Position numbers and translations under genes: made by a program. This document shows, in pieces, positions 1-12,272 of a stretch of 64,000 nucleotides of DNA. A model generated the notes under the pieces. The model was given only the letters and a program-made list of their open reading frames with translations, was not told where the DNA came from and ran no database searches. Source of the DNA: Spirodela intermedia (Eukaryota; Streptophyta; Magnoliopsida; Alismatales; Araceae); NCBI GenBank assembly GCA_902729315.2, contig LR746274.1, positions 5,049,037 through 5,113,036 of the forward strand, given 5' to 3'. How positions within the stretch are numbered: position 1 is the stretch's first letter; each line of letters begins with the position of its first letter.

Positions 1-1440
1 CAATCTTCTGGGACAGTTCACTAGCAAAGTTGTCGTACACAGTTGTAGCCTCATCTAGACTATTAAAGGCCCTGAATTTATACCTATTTTTCAGGGGATC
101 AATAAGCTCCACAGTCCACTTACTAGAGGTAGGTCACATTTATCTACCTCTTTACAGCCCTTGCTTCTTTTTGTTGATTCTTCAATTATTTTTGTTGTTT
201 GTACTTGATTGTGTTCTTGATTATTTTCTAGGTTGAAACTTCAATAATGCAGAAAAAAATCAGTATACACTCATAAAGGATATATACATATCTCAAATGA
301 ATGAAATTAGAAAGGTTATCCTTTGCAATATTCTCCTTGATTTCCCTTCAAAAGAGGAATGTTTAATTAGCATGACATTTATGGAATGTGATTTGATGTT
401 GAAATAATTGTAATAAATCTTCTGTCATAATTTCATGGATTATGTTAGAGTATAAGTATTTATCACACATTGCATTTGGTGAGACTTCTTACCCAAGTGT
501 AACCTATTTCTTCTACAAATATTGTGGATCATATCCTCAAGGATTTTCGTTTATAAATATGATGATTTTATCACAGTATTCATGAAATTTTCTAAAATTT
601 GGTTCCTTATTGGTAGCCATTCCTTTATGTTAATATCTTAGAAAGATTTCTGAAACTATTTGGAGATTTGGTTTTCTAATGAATTTGGAGACCTACACAT
701 ATCAATGCACAAATGGATTTAATATGCCTATTGGTAGGTTGCTAATAATATTATTGCCATCCAAGTGTGTTTTAATGTTTTTAATAATGGGAAATTTTAT
801 TTTTATGTATCAAATTTGAATCTTTTTCAAATGCTTCTAAAAGACATTTGTAAGAGAAAAGAATTTCAGAAAATTTAATGAATGTTGTGACAAAATCATC
901 ACATTTATAAAGAAAAATAATTGATAATTTGATCCATGAGTTTTGACTAAGACAGGTTACACTTGGGGAAGAAATCTTACCAAATGCAGAATGTGATAAA
1001 TACTTCAACTCTAGCAGAATCCATGAAATTTTCATAACAGATTTATTAGAACGATTTCACTATGAAATCACATTCGATAGATGTCAGGCCAATCCAAACA
1101 TTTCTCCTAGGAAGGAAAATTAAGGAGTATATCACGAAGGATAGCCTCTCTTATTTCATTTGTTTGTGAGGCATGTATTTATGCTTCATGAATATCTAAC
1201 GATTTTTGTCTGCACTATTGAAGTTTCAATATGGAGAATAATCAACAAACAACAGAAAAGTTGCAGAATCATCAACAAGAAGCAAGAGCTAGAAAGAGGT
1301 AATGCGACCTACCTTTGGTAAGTGGACAATGGAGCTTAGTGTTCCCCTGAAAAGTAGGTACCATTTCGGGTCTTCAATAGTCTAGATGAGGCTACTACTG
1401 CGTGCAACAACATTTCTAATGAACTGTCCCAAAAGATTGA
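1..1440. repeat. Large imperfect inverted repeat (arms about 0.6 kb)
   Basis: Bases 1-605 read forward match the reverse complement of about 857-1440, with a spacer of about 250 bp. Matching blocks keep their order: the stretch at 1-145 pairs with 1300-1440 (both contain CCTCATCTAGACTATT in the matching orientation), 235-265 pairs with 1205-1235, and 400-590 pairs with 870-1040. The arms differ by many substitutions and small indels, so the duplication is old. The left arm is already inside the repeat at base 1, so the structure probably extends beyond the window. No convincing protein domain was seen in either arm; the 84-codon frame at 781-1035 (-) is only a part of the right arm and spacer that stays open. 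Confidence 0.8.
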
Positions 1441-4400
1441 ATGCCCCAAAACATGAAGCAACATATGTGACATGGGCTTGGTGTAGTACCTCCCAGCACT
1501 AGGAGTCATCAAGAGCCATGGGAATAGTACAATTGTTGTTATTCTTTGTCATCACCTAAAGAATGTGTTCATGAGATGCACATGAGTCAAATGCATTGGA
1601 ATTTTATTTTTTTTGAGTTCAATTTTAGTTCCTATGAGGTTTTAGTTATATAACCTCAGTTAAGATGAGTTGATATCATATTTTATTGTGCAATGCCATC
1701 CTAAGCTTCCACCATCTTCTTTAATATAAGTCTTTGACTGTGTCTTAATCTTAAGTATATGTATATATAAAGATAGAAAGAGAGATCACATTCTATCTAT
1801 ATTCTTTCCTATTCGATTTTTGTGCATAATTCCTCTTTACAAAAATGTTAAATTTTTATACATCATTATAATAAAGTAGTATTTCAGCCTTCCAAAACAT
1901 TTTAAGTGAATCACTAAATTAACAATTTTAATTATCATACCCAAGCAAACTTTGAAAAGATCTTGAGTAATAAATTTTCTGAAAATAACATTACTAGTTT
2001 CTTTTTCAAAATACATAAGCCCTTTTAACAGAAAATTGCTAGGGCAAGTTCACTTTTGATGTTCAAATTCGTTGGTATCTTTATTCCCTTCGAAAAGAAA
2101 TTAACCTCAATGAAATTTTAATAAAATATCTATTTGACTAGTTTAAACTTTCAAATGATATTCTAAGAGATTAAATCATTTATAGAAAGTTCTCGTTTTT
2201 TCTTAAGGAGTTTAAAAATAATGAAGAAGCCTTGGAAAATAGATCATCTACATATTTTCTTATTATGAAATCTAACTCAATATGCACAGAAGTATTGTGT
2301 TGTAAATAGTGTGCATTTGAAACTATATTGGGTGTCTCATATTGGCATATTACTTGTATTGACACTAATCTCATTTAAAATTGCATGGATATTAGTTTTT
2401 ATATATTTTTCATCTAGAAATTACTTTTGTACTGTATCAAATGGGTAAGCCAGAATGATAGATACTTCCAATTAGTTGTTAAGATTAGGGCCATTATGTT
2501 GCATATCAATTTTTACAATTAATAATCTTGGTACATAATTTGAAGGAAGCAATTTTCTATATTTTTTCATTTTAAAGAAAGAAATCTTATCCAAATTTTA
2601 TTAAACCCCAATAAAATTCTATGCATAATCATCACATTAAATTTATCAGGATGCAACCATAGTTGTAAGAAAGACCATTGGTTTAGGTATTTTGATGCTG
2701 AAAAATAATGATTTAGGAAACATTAATCATAAATATGCCACTAGTGTACTAATTTTCAAATGAGGATCTAAATTATTAGATGTAGTTCAATGATGGATAC
2801 ATTATGTCATTTAGGCTAAATATAGTGTAAAAAACATAAAGAAAGATATATGATAGAAAAAGGAAAATAAAAAAATTAAAAATTTTCAGAAAGAAAAATA
2901 GAGAGAGTATTGATCCATTTAGAAACGTAGAAACAAGCTAATAAAAAATTGAGCAAAAAAATGATGACCCAGCTAGAAGTCAATCAAAACCAAGGAGAGA
3001 GAAGTGAATCTACTTCACATACCCAGGATGTTGAAAAAAAACCTCTGATGATTTGGACATCAAACTAATTTCACAAGCTTGAATGTTAATGCCCATTTCA
3101 ACCCCATGACATGAATGTCACTTGACAAGTTTTTGTGAGTGAACATTCTTTGGTGAACTTCGAAGGAAAAATTCAAGGAAAAAAGCTTTTAGGAGGAAAT
3201 TTTTACGAGTCTCTCCAAGAAAGTCATTGTGATGAAACTCTTTGATGAGTTTATCAGATGGAAACCATTTGACATTTTACGAGGTATGTCTCTTTTTGAA
3301 CTTTAAAAGTTGAATGCATGTCAACCTTTCCTCGTTCTAGTTGATGAGGAGCAATGTTTATGTTAGTTCAAGAGTTGCAAGTAGTATGAAACTCATTTAA
3401 TCCATTTTTGGTATCCACCAATTAAGACACAAAAGGTCAAGTTTGATATTTCTGTAAGATGTTAGTTCAAGAGTTCCAAGGACCTTTAGATGTCTTCAGA
3501 GAATTTTCCATTTGATATATTTGCGGGGTTTGGGCCATTTGACCAATATGTAAGGGTGAAATCTGTGTGTGAACATAAGGAGTTGATGGACGCCATTCAC
3601 CATTGCTATGGAAACTCTATAGGATGCAGGGGTGTGTGGCATTATTTTATCCTTCTACAGTTATATTAGGTTACTGAGCAGACGTCAAACATAACTACTT
3701 ATTGGCACCATATGTGAGCATCTTCAGCACCATATCTAATAAATTTGACATTTCCATCACTTACCTTTTGAAATATAACATAGGAGGTTTGAATTCTTAT
3801 TTTCTCTTAGATTTGATTATCTTATCTCATCTATAGAGTTGTTGTAAAATTGTCACACATTTCTAGTGTTGAACTAGCACAATCACTTATGGGATGATGA
3901 AAGGGAGAGAGAGAGAGAGAGAGAGTAAAATAGTGAAAGAAAAGGTGATAGTCTATCATCGTTGGATATAGACAACGAAGTTAATCTCAACAACGAACTC
4001 CCGAAGGGACATTATGATACATCTCAAGCAGAAGGCTTCATAAAGTACATTAATCCACATCAACCTACATATAGCCAAATCAAATTGATGATTGAAATAA
4101 GGTGACACATTGAGGCATACAATCACAAGTCAATACCATAATTATTTAAACATAACAAAGAAAATTATATTTGCAAAAATAATAAGAAAGGTAGATTCTC
4201 TTCTTTCATTTGTGAGCTCTACATATTTGATGCCTAGCTATATTTAGGAAGTAACTACGAAGATAAAAAAAAATCTATTTTAGCATATTCCTCAAAAATT
4301 ATGAATATCTTACTTGCATGACAACTTGAAGCAATCATGGTAGATCTTTGATCAAGCACCAAACTTATACAATCAATACTAAATATTCAATTTCTCTTGA

Positions 4401-7400
4401 CTATCCACCAAAAAATTGAAACTCAGAAGCTGAATACACCCACCTTCTTGTGCAAAATAAAAAATATGAGTAAAATATTAGCCAAAGAATACTGGCCACC
4501 AAGAGGACTTGAAATTTTGTGAAATAGAATATTATAATAGAAGAGTATCTTTTTCAAATGAAAGGGAGAGTAAAATGAAATCAGGTTAATTTTCCTCGAA
4601 AAATTTCTTGGCCAAGAAAATAGATAGGGATGTTCAGAGAAAACTCAATTATTTGAAATTTTCAAGCCAAAACTCATTGAAATTTCATGACAACTTTTCA
4701 GAACATACAAAATATTAAATACAGTACACCAAAAATAGGCACCAATAAAAACATAACCAATACATTCTAATGGTTAGGAAAAAAATTAAATTTTAAATAG
4801 ATCAATCCACAAGCTAGTATAAATATCACATACTAATTACCAATGATTTCCTTGTTATTTAAACAAAAAAAAGAAAACTGAATGACAGATAAAAATCCGA
4901 GATAATTTTTCTTCAGATATTGAACATGAGTTTATGACAATACAATCTGTCGTAGTTCATGAAGAAAAATGAACTAATCAATGCTTATGAAAGTAAAGTA
5001 TACCCATTAAACTTATAGGAGATTTACAATGGAAATACATTATGTATTGAAATATAGAAAATTCCAAGCGTAAAGGAGGACAATATGCACACATATTTAT
5101 ATTGGGAAAACACTGCAAGTATTTTTTTAAGGTTTGGAACCCCATATGTTTTGAAGCTGGCAAAAAACACCAAAGCATAATGAGGTCATTTTACATTATT
5201 TTAGACATTATGATTTCACGAAAAAATACAATAAGTATTGCTTAATAACAACAAAAAAGTGCCATATAAAAGTATAAGATTCGTTGGATATGTCTTGTGG
5301 TTAGTGAGTTGACTCTCTAGACTCACCTGCACGGAAGCAAGAAGAAAATATGGAAGAAAAAAATTGAAGGGCAATATGATGCTGTGTTCCATCCTTATTA
5401 TAGTGATTTAGCCATACAACATGGTGCCTAAACCCAACGTGAAATATTGGAGATCCTCACTAAATGTAATATTGTGTGCTTGGGACAGTCTCTACAAATC
5501 ACAAAAGCCACCATGCCTAAAAAAATTAGGCTAAACTAACAAACAAAGAGTAAGTCATCACAAGGGTAGCTCCATAGCTGTTGCTATGTTCCCATATGAT
5601 TGACAATGGTCATCCTCCATGATGCGAATCAGCCTCAACAAGAAGTTTCACAGAAAATGGACTCACACACTTCTAGGATTTAAAATGTTTAAATAGAAAA
5701 TGTTTCTTAATCTCTCATTGAGAAACTGTAGTGTAGTTAACATCTAAGATTTGAATTATTTTAATAAAAGAAACTTCTAATTCTACATCATGATTCTTTA
5801 AACTATTTTATCATTAAATAACCATAGTATAAGATTTCACTTTTATGATTAAAATGTTGAGTATGCAAGGTGAAGAAGGAATGAAGAATGGGATTAGAAA
5901 TGTTGAGTATACATAATTCTAAAAATTCATTCAAAGAAAGCTATTTTGTGAAATAAGGTCCATCAAACTTGTACCACTAAAATACCAAAACCTTACTACT
6001 ATAATAGTTTCTATTAGGTAGATGGTCACTTTCAAATAGTATTCATATGAGAAAGAGTTTGATGTAAAAATAAGGGACATGGTGGACTTAATGTGAACTG
6101 ATTAAAAGGATCAAGGTATGCAGTTAGAATTTATGGTAATATGGTCATTTCACATCACAAAAAAGTTGAATATGATGACCCATGACTATGCCTAAATTTA
6201 TTTAGATGCTATCTATGTTTTAGAGAATTTTTTATATATCTTACACCTATTTTATTTGCAAGATTTTTTCTTCTTTCTAATAGATAAAGAGTTGGCACAT
6301 GAGTCAACCCATTGATTGTCCTAGAGGAAAGATAAAGTAGTTAAGAATGACAGTAAATGTCAAATTAAGGAAAACGAAAAAAAAAAGGTTTCTTCATTTT
6401 GTTGACCATTTTATGACTATTGTAAATCCATACCATATAAGTAAAATCAATAACATATTGAGAATTCTCTCCCTAAATATTCTTATGAAGAAAAATTAGT
6501 CAATTGATGAAGTTAGCAATCACACTTCAAGCACTGAAGGTCTTTCTCTACAAAATTTACTTCTATACCTTCGAGGAAAGAAATCATGTTGAAGAAGCTG
6601 TGCATAATCAAATAAAATCTTCACTTTGAGTTTAATTTCTATTTCATTTTAATTTTAGAAAATATTAACTAGTTCCTGATCTGGCTGCCCTTCTAAAGAC
6701 ATAAATCTAGAATAAATTATCTTAGTGTTAGTTTTTTTGCCACTTATAGTTGTGAATCTAGATAGTGTTTCAAGGTGAAATTCTCTAGTTGCTGATAGCC
6801 CTAATATCTAGAGAAGGTAAATGGAAATCTTTACATTCAATGTTATTTTACTGAGGATTTAGTAGAACCTAAGGACTTGGATGTTAAAGAGTAGAGTATG
6901 CTATATTTGCTTACCCACTATGAATCTATAAGTAAGAAAATAAGAAGGTCAAGCTTTAAATTTTTTATTGAATATTAAATAATAAATTAATTCCCTTTCC
7001 AAGTGACTCATGTTACCTAATTACATTCAAAAACATATTCTTCCGTGAAATATATATGCTAATGACATTAACTTTAAATCGTCCCAATATTTCATGTGTC
7101 TTTTCTTAAGGTTAGTAAGTAAAGGCTATAATATATAAAGCTATAAAAAATATATAACCTTCTCTAAAATGAACTTTTTACAGTTTGATTTCTTTAATTA
7201 AATCAAAATTCCTCCACTGCTAGAATATAAAAATAATCATATTTATGTTTAATATCGATGAAAAAAATTCCAATCTTGGCACCTTAACTCCACATTATTG
7301 AAGTTGCTCATGAGGGACAACACTCACTCCCTTCTAGTCTACCACTTCAACACTATATGTCAATACTTTTCCCTACTTCTCTAATGATGCAATCACAACT

Positions 7401-7997
7401 TTATTATCTTCTAAAACTCAATAACCATTAATTAGAGGATTTATTTTAGGCAATTTGTCACATTCATATGAATTCTACAAAGCTTTCAACATTTTTCCAA
7501 TTGGAATCAAATTCATTTAGGTAAAACAAATACTAATTGGTTATAGGTCAATAACCATGACACTAAAAATGAGACTTCAACATCGTTATAGATTCCACAA
7601 AATTTCATAGCAAACTCTCTGTTATTACACTTATTTCTGTAAACTTGTCAACATCATCTAGGTTTAGGAGGGCAGCAAGTTTCACCATGAAATGAAAAAA
7701 TATTGAATTGGCATCAATAACAATTTTTTACACCCCAAGTCATTAGAAATTACAGAAAATACTCTTCTTCTGAAGGTTACATAGGATAGCAGTAGAAATC
7801 AAGATCTTGAATAATTGAAAATGACAACATTTATGCTAGAATATAGATTCATAATTTTACTAGGTTTGTATTTTCTAGTTGAGATATTGTCATCAAGGTG
7901 AACAATCTCACTAGAAAATATCCACCTCAAAAAATGATGCCATTATATTGATTATTTTCTTCAGCTGTTTTATTTTTTATTTCTCTATCTACTATAT

Positions 7998-8024
7998 ATC
8001 TATCTATCTATCTATCTATCTATA
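7998..8024. repeat. (TCTA)n microsatellite
   Basis: About six to seven uninterrupted TCTA units preceded by a short AT run. No adjacent gene. Confidence 0.85.
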
Positions 8025-8780
8025 TTAGTTAGGTCACCATGAACTTAATAAATGCTTTGAAACACTTGTTAAATATATTGACGCCACATATCCTCCAAAC
8101 AATTCATATGGATATTGCATGATATAACTTTAAATGACCTATAGATTTTAAAATCTATGATTATTATTATGAATACTCATTACATTAGTACAAAAAAATG
8201 TCACAATGGATCTATGAAGATTAATTATTATCTAAGCAACTATAAAGTATTTTCCATAAAAAATGTTAAATCTTTCTTGGAGGTTCATTGGAAACCTATT
8301 GAACCCACTTTTTAGCAATGGTATGTGTAATTTCATGTGTATGTTTATTGGGTAATAAAATTCTAGGTTTAATTTTTCCTGAAAAATTAGTATCTTGTTG
8401 GGCCGAAAAATAAGATTTGTTTCAAATCTATTTTTTTTACAGAAAAAATATGTGAAATAAAAATGTATAGGTATGTATGTTTTATAGAAAAATATATGAT
8501 GCCGATTTCAACTAAAAATAATTAACTCAGAAAAAATATTTTAAAATTTGAAATCATTATTTTATATTTAAGTTTTTAAAAATAAATAAATTTTTACAGT
8601 ATATCATTCATCATCATCACAGAATTTTTGAACTTCAGAAATAAAAAAATTCCTGCATTGAGTGTTTCCACTATGAAGTATGAAAGCTCTTATCATTGAA
8701 CTATCTAGTTGATTGGATTCTTTCAATGTTTTTTGAACATAGACCGAATTTATAGTTAAACTTTGAAGTGTTATAGGTTT

Positions 8781-8822
8781 CTTGATACATGAATACTTTT
8801 ATCAAAGTATTCATGTATCAAG
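8781..8822. repeat. Perfect 19-bp hairpin
   Basis: CTTGATACATGAATACTTT at 8781-8799 is followed by a 4-nt loop (TATC) and its exact reverse complement at 8804-8822. It has no poly-T tail or neighbouring gene. It may be a palindromic remnant of a miniature inverted-repeat element. Confidence 0.85.
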
Positions 8823-9401
8823 GCATACAATAATTGTTTCTGACAATCTGTCAAGATTGATGTCAAATTGATTTTTTTCTCAAACATTTTGTATGAAAAA
8901 ATAATGTGGGTGCATAATGTGCATGATCCCCCCCATGATACTTATATGGTATCTAATAATTTTCATAAAAATTACTTACTCTTAAATAGAGTATCATACC
9001 TAATATTTCATATTCAAATAATAAAGTAGTTATTGGCGAGAAATTTATAATTATTAATGAAAAATTATAGGTGTATTCTACATGGAATTTATTTGGTCAC
9101 ACTAAAATTATGTAAATTTTGAATCAGCTGTAATTAAAATAGCACAATAAGAAACGTAAGATTTTGATTTTTTTTTTTATTGCAATGATTTCATATTTAA
9201 TGTTTTGAATGTGTGGCTATCTATGCTCATCATGATAATGTTTGAAATTCTCATAGTGAAAGATCCTAAATCTGAATAAGGAAGTTCAACAATTGATATT
9301 CTCAACTCAAATACCTTATGTGAAATCACAGATCTGAGGTCATTATCAACAATATCTTGAAGAGTTTATTACATTTAGATTATGTTGTGCAAGTTTTCGA
9401 G

Positions 9402-9409
9402 TATAAATA
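9402..9409 (+). promoter_or_regulatory. TATA box of cysteine-rich peptide gene 1
   Basis: TATAAATA lies about 85 bp upstream of the ATG at 9494, leaving room for a short leader of about 55 nt. The paralogous gene at 12273 has a TATA box at a similar offset, which supports both promoters. Confidence 0.65.
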
Positions 9410-9493
9410 TAGCCCTTCCTAAAGGTTTTCAAAAGTGACTACGATCCCACAAGCTGAGAGAGATCAACAGATAGAAGAAGATAGTCTGAAGGA

Positions 9494-9852
9494 ATGGGAC
9501 CCATGAAGGTTGTTATTTTTATCCTTGCCTTGGTAGTTATTTATTCATTTACGGCTGAAGCAAGTAGAGTCACCCCCTCCGACGAGAGCATGCAGACTAC
9601 TTTGTACAGGTTTACTGTGACAACTCGCAAATCATCCGCGACGACATTCACCTTCTTCAAAAACTTCCGTATTTTTCTATCCCTTTTTCATCCTATGTCA
9701 GACATTAATTCTTTCTCATGATCTTAGAACATCTTTCACTTGTTTTACGTCCTGTAGAGAACTCATCAAGAGAGTATCAATGCTGCTTGTGCATGGGTAG
9801 CATGGCGAACTGTAGAGGATCTTGCTGCCCTCCTACAAGCCCACTTGCATGA
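9494..9852 (+). CDS. Secreted cysteine-rich peptide precursor, copy 1 (two exons, about 89 aa)
   Basis: Function unknown. Exons are 9494-9668 (175 nt, 58 codons plus 1 nt) and 9758-9852; the 89-nt intron runs GTATTT...CCTGTAG in phase 1. Residues 1-23 form a signal peptide (hydrophobic core VVIFILALVVIYSF, likely cleavage after AEA). A spacer follows with the motif YRFTV and exon 1 closes with FFKNF. Exon 2 adds a 30-residue tail containing all six cysteines: CCLCMGSMANCRGSCC, i.e. C-C-x-C-x6-C-x3-C-C, then PPTSPLA and TGA. The ATG is the first after the TATA box. The model is supported by the paralogue at 12273, which has an identical exon 1 length, intron phase and cysteine layout. Unspliced reading hides the cysteine domain. 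It could be a defence or reproductive signalling peptide; I do not recognise a named family. Confidence 0.72.
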
Positions 9853-10487
9853 GGATGTGGAGTTTTCCACATGATTGTCTACCTCATAATCTATCAAACT
9901 ACCATGCATGAGATTATATGATAAGTTTGAGAATAATGATACATCCCACAACTTTGGTGTGTTTTTTCCCATTCCCTTCTTGCTTAGCGTAATGATGCTC
10001 AATAAAAGAGTTAAAACAACGTGTTGTATGAATAGATAGACGATTATGAAGACCCAACTACAATAGTGGTTGATACAAACGTTAGAAGCTAGAAGGAGAG
10101 AAATAGTCTACAAAAATAAGGGAGAAAATATGATAAAGGAGATCTAATCTCATCCGTCCAGAGCCTCCAATATTCCATAACCTAATGCTGACATTTCAAA
10201 TATAGATTTAGACACACATGTGGCTACATCAGCATAATACTTTGATTAAAAGTGACATGTGCATATCCAAAGACTAAGATGATACCCAAAATAGCATGTA
10301 ATAAATTCTGACATCAAAAAACTTGAGATCCGTATTCAAGGATTTCATATTAATTTTTTGATTATTCTGTTCCAGAAAATAAGATAAATGTATTTATTTC
10401 ATACAATCATCTATAAAAGTGTCATATGATAAATTCAAGATTTTATAACCTTTTACTGAGGATTCGATAGTTAATCATTTTAGATAC

Positions 10488-10735
10488 ATCTGAAGGTTTT
10501 TATCTAGGTAATGATTCCCTTACCTAATGTTGCATTATTAGTGAGATATATCCTTTAAAAATGAATTCATAAAAAAAAATTAATGGATTATACAAGATTA
10601 TCATCCTGAATTCATCTGAACATGTGTATCCAAGTAATGTTTCCCTTGCCTAATCTAGCATTATAGTGAAATATTTATATAAAAATGAATTAATCACAAA
10701 TTTGTGAAATGGGTTATGTAAGATTATCATAATAA
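10488..10735. repeat. Two-copy tandem duplication, about 124-bp unit
   Basis: Copy 1 (about 10488-10611) and copy 2 (about 10612-10735) share an ordered series of blocks: CATCTGAA, a TAATG-TTCCCTT-CCTAAT stretch, GCATTAT, AAAAATGAATT and AAGATTATCAT. They differ by scattered changes and small indels. Confidence 0.8.
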
Positions 10736-11560
10736 ATTCAATGGCCTTTGATATTTCAATTGATCAAATAGTATAATATATTTGTGTGTGAGAGGGAGAG
10801 GGAGAGAGAGAGAGAGAAGATAATAAATATATTAAAAAATAAATTACGCTTTTTTTATTGATATTTTTTTCATTTTCTATTTTAAAGAACTAAATGACTC
10901 TGTATTGTTTGTATCAATCAGATTAATTTCCAAATAACTTGTTGTCCTTTGACCACTTCATAAGATAAAAATCTGTGCTAAAATTATTGGATCAGTAATC
11001 TACAAGAACAGGTGATAGTTTTGATTAGAATAACAAGTATAGAACACATATTGAGTCTCTTAATATTTCCTTCTTCTTATTTAGTGATATATTTTTAAAA
11101 ACTCACAAGTGATCTAACTACTCTATGAAGAAGAGGTAATCTTCCAACTTGTAATTATAATATTGTGATAAAAAAATTATGCAAGCCCTTAGCTTCTTTA
11201 CTTAGTTTTATAATGAATTTAATACAATACTCAAGTTGTATACATGTTACTTTTATTATAAAATCAAATGGTAGTCTGTTGGGTAGGAAATGACTTGACA
11301 AAGAGTGTGGCAAATAAATTCCCTCTTTTGTTGTCCATCTGACTATGGTTGCCTTATCTTCTCAAGTAATGAGGCATTTTTTAGTTGAGCACTATCCTTA
11401 ATTAATTGGGAATTTGAAATTGCTCCTCTGTTTAACAAGTTAGTAATATTATTATCTTTTTAAGTTTTGATGACTATATATGCATGGAGCTGAAATCCAG
11501 GAATCATTTTTTTAACATGATAATATTCAAATATGAAGGATAGACTGATGGAGAGAGCAA

Positions 11561-11707
11561 GTGAGTGAGAGAGAGAAAGAGAGAGCAAGAGAGAAAGAGA
11601 GAGAAAGAGAGAGCAAGAGAGAGAGAGAGAGAGAGAAAGAGAAAGCAAGAGAGAGAGAGAGAGAGAGAAAGAGAGAGCAAGAGAGAGAGAGAGAGAAAGA
11701 GAGAGCA

Positions 11708-11801
<94 letters not shown>

Positions 11802-11812
11802 GAGGAGGAGGA
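11561..11812. repeat. Compound GA array, about 250 bp
   Basis: A long purine array of GA dinucleotides punctuated by AAAGA and GCAAGA interruptions at semi-regular spacing, ending in a short GAG trinucleotide run (about 11800-11817). It lies between the duplicated peptide genes, about 0.45 kb upstream of the second one's start codon. Confidence 0.9.
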
Positions 11813-12224
11813 GGAGGATGTAGTGGCAGAATGATAATTCAAAGGACACGAAGCTATGAAGCTTATTTCCATATAGACCTAGCTGAAATTCAGCAGTAGA
11901 CAATGGACAGGTCCAGTGATTTTATTTTTTATCAAATGGAAAAAAACATCAAACTCATGGCAACGTTGTATTTTGAGCTTAATTTCTTATTCTCCATCTG
12001 ATAAATCTTTGGGTTCCAGATTTGACTCAATAAAAATAAATGATCTATCATATATGATATGCTTGGAGAAAAATCATATAACGGCAGGATTGGATATGAT
12101 TTTACATATCTCCGTCGCCTACCTTTATATCCAACAATAAGCGATTTCTTTCTAAAAGAAGCAGCCCAATCTCGAAAATGATTTACCCGATTTATTTCGA
12201 CGCCACGTTGCGCAAGGTTTAACC

Positions 12225-12230
12225 TATAAA
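12225..12230 (+). promoter_or_regulatory. TATA box of cysteine-rich peptide gene 2
   Basis: TATAAA lies 43 bp upstream of the ATG at 12273, so the leader must be very short (about 15 nt). Confidence 0.6.
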
Positions 12231-12272
12231 GACCCCGCCATCGAATGTGTAAACAGAAAAAGCCTCCAAGAA

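Larger units (their letters stand above)
1441..9300. other. AT-rich gene-poor region
   Basis: No gene could be supported on either strand. The sequence is AT-rich with short frames, no splice-coherent coding exons and no transposase or reverse transcriptase motif that I could recognise. Small structures include a (GA)n run near 3903-3926, a local duplication around 3360 and 3458 (both contain ATGTTAGTTCAAGAGTT), a TCTA microsatellite near 8000 and a perfect hairpin at 8781-8822. It is most likely decayed repeat DNA. Confidence 0.6.
9853..12224. other. Spacer between the paired peptide genes
   Basis: An AATAAAAG candidate polyadenylation signal lies near 10000. The rest is AT-rich with no supported gene. 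It contains a two-copy tandem duplication of about 124 bp (about 10488-10735), a GA run near 10790-10816 and a long compound GA array (11561-11812). ORFs reading poly-Glu/Arg or poly-Ser/Leu across the array are repeat artefacts. Confidence 0.65.

Noticed and set aside
781-1035. 84-codon minus-strand frame
   Set aside because: Lies in the right arm and spacer of the inverted repeat; the matching left arm contains stops.
11460-11903. Open frames on both strands encoding poly-Arg/Glu or poly-Ser/Leu
   Set aside because: Direct translation of the compound GA array; no unique sequence or splice context.
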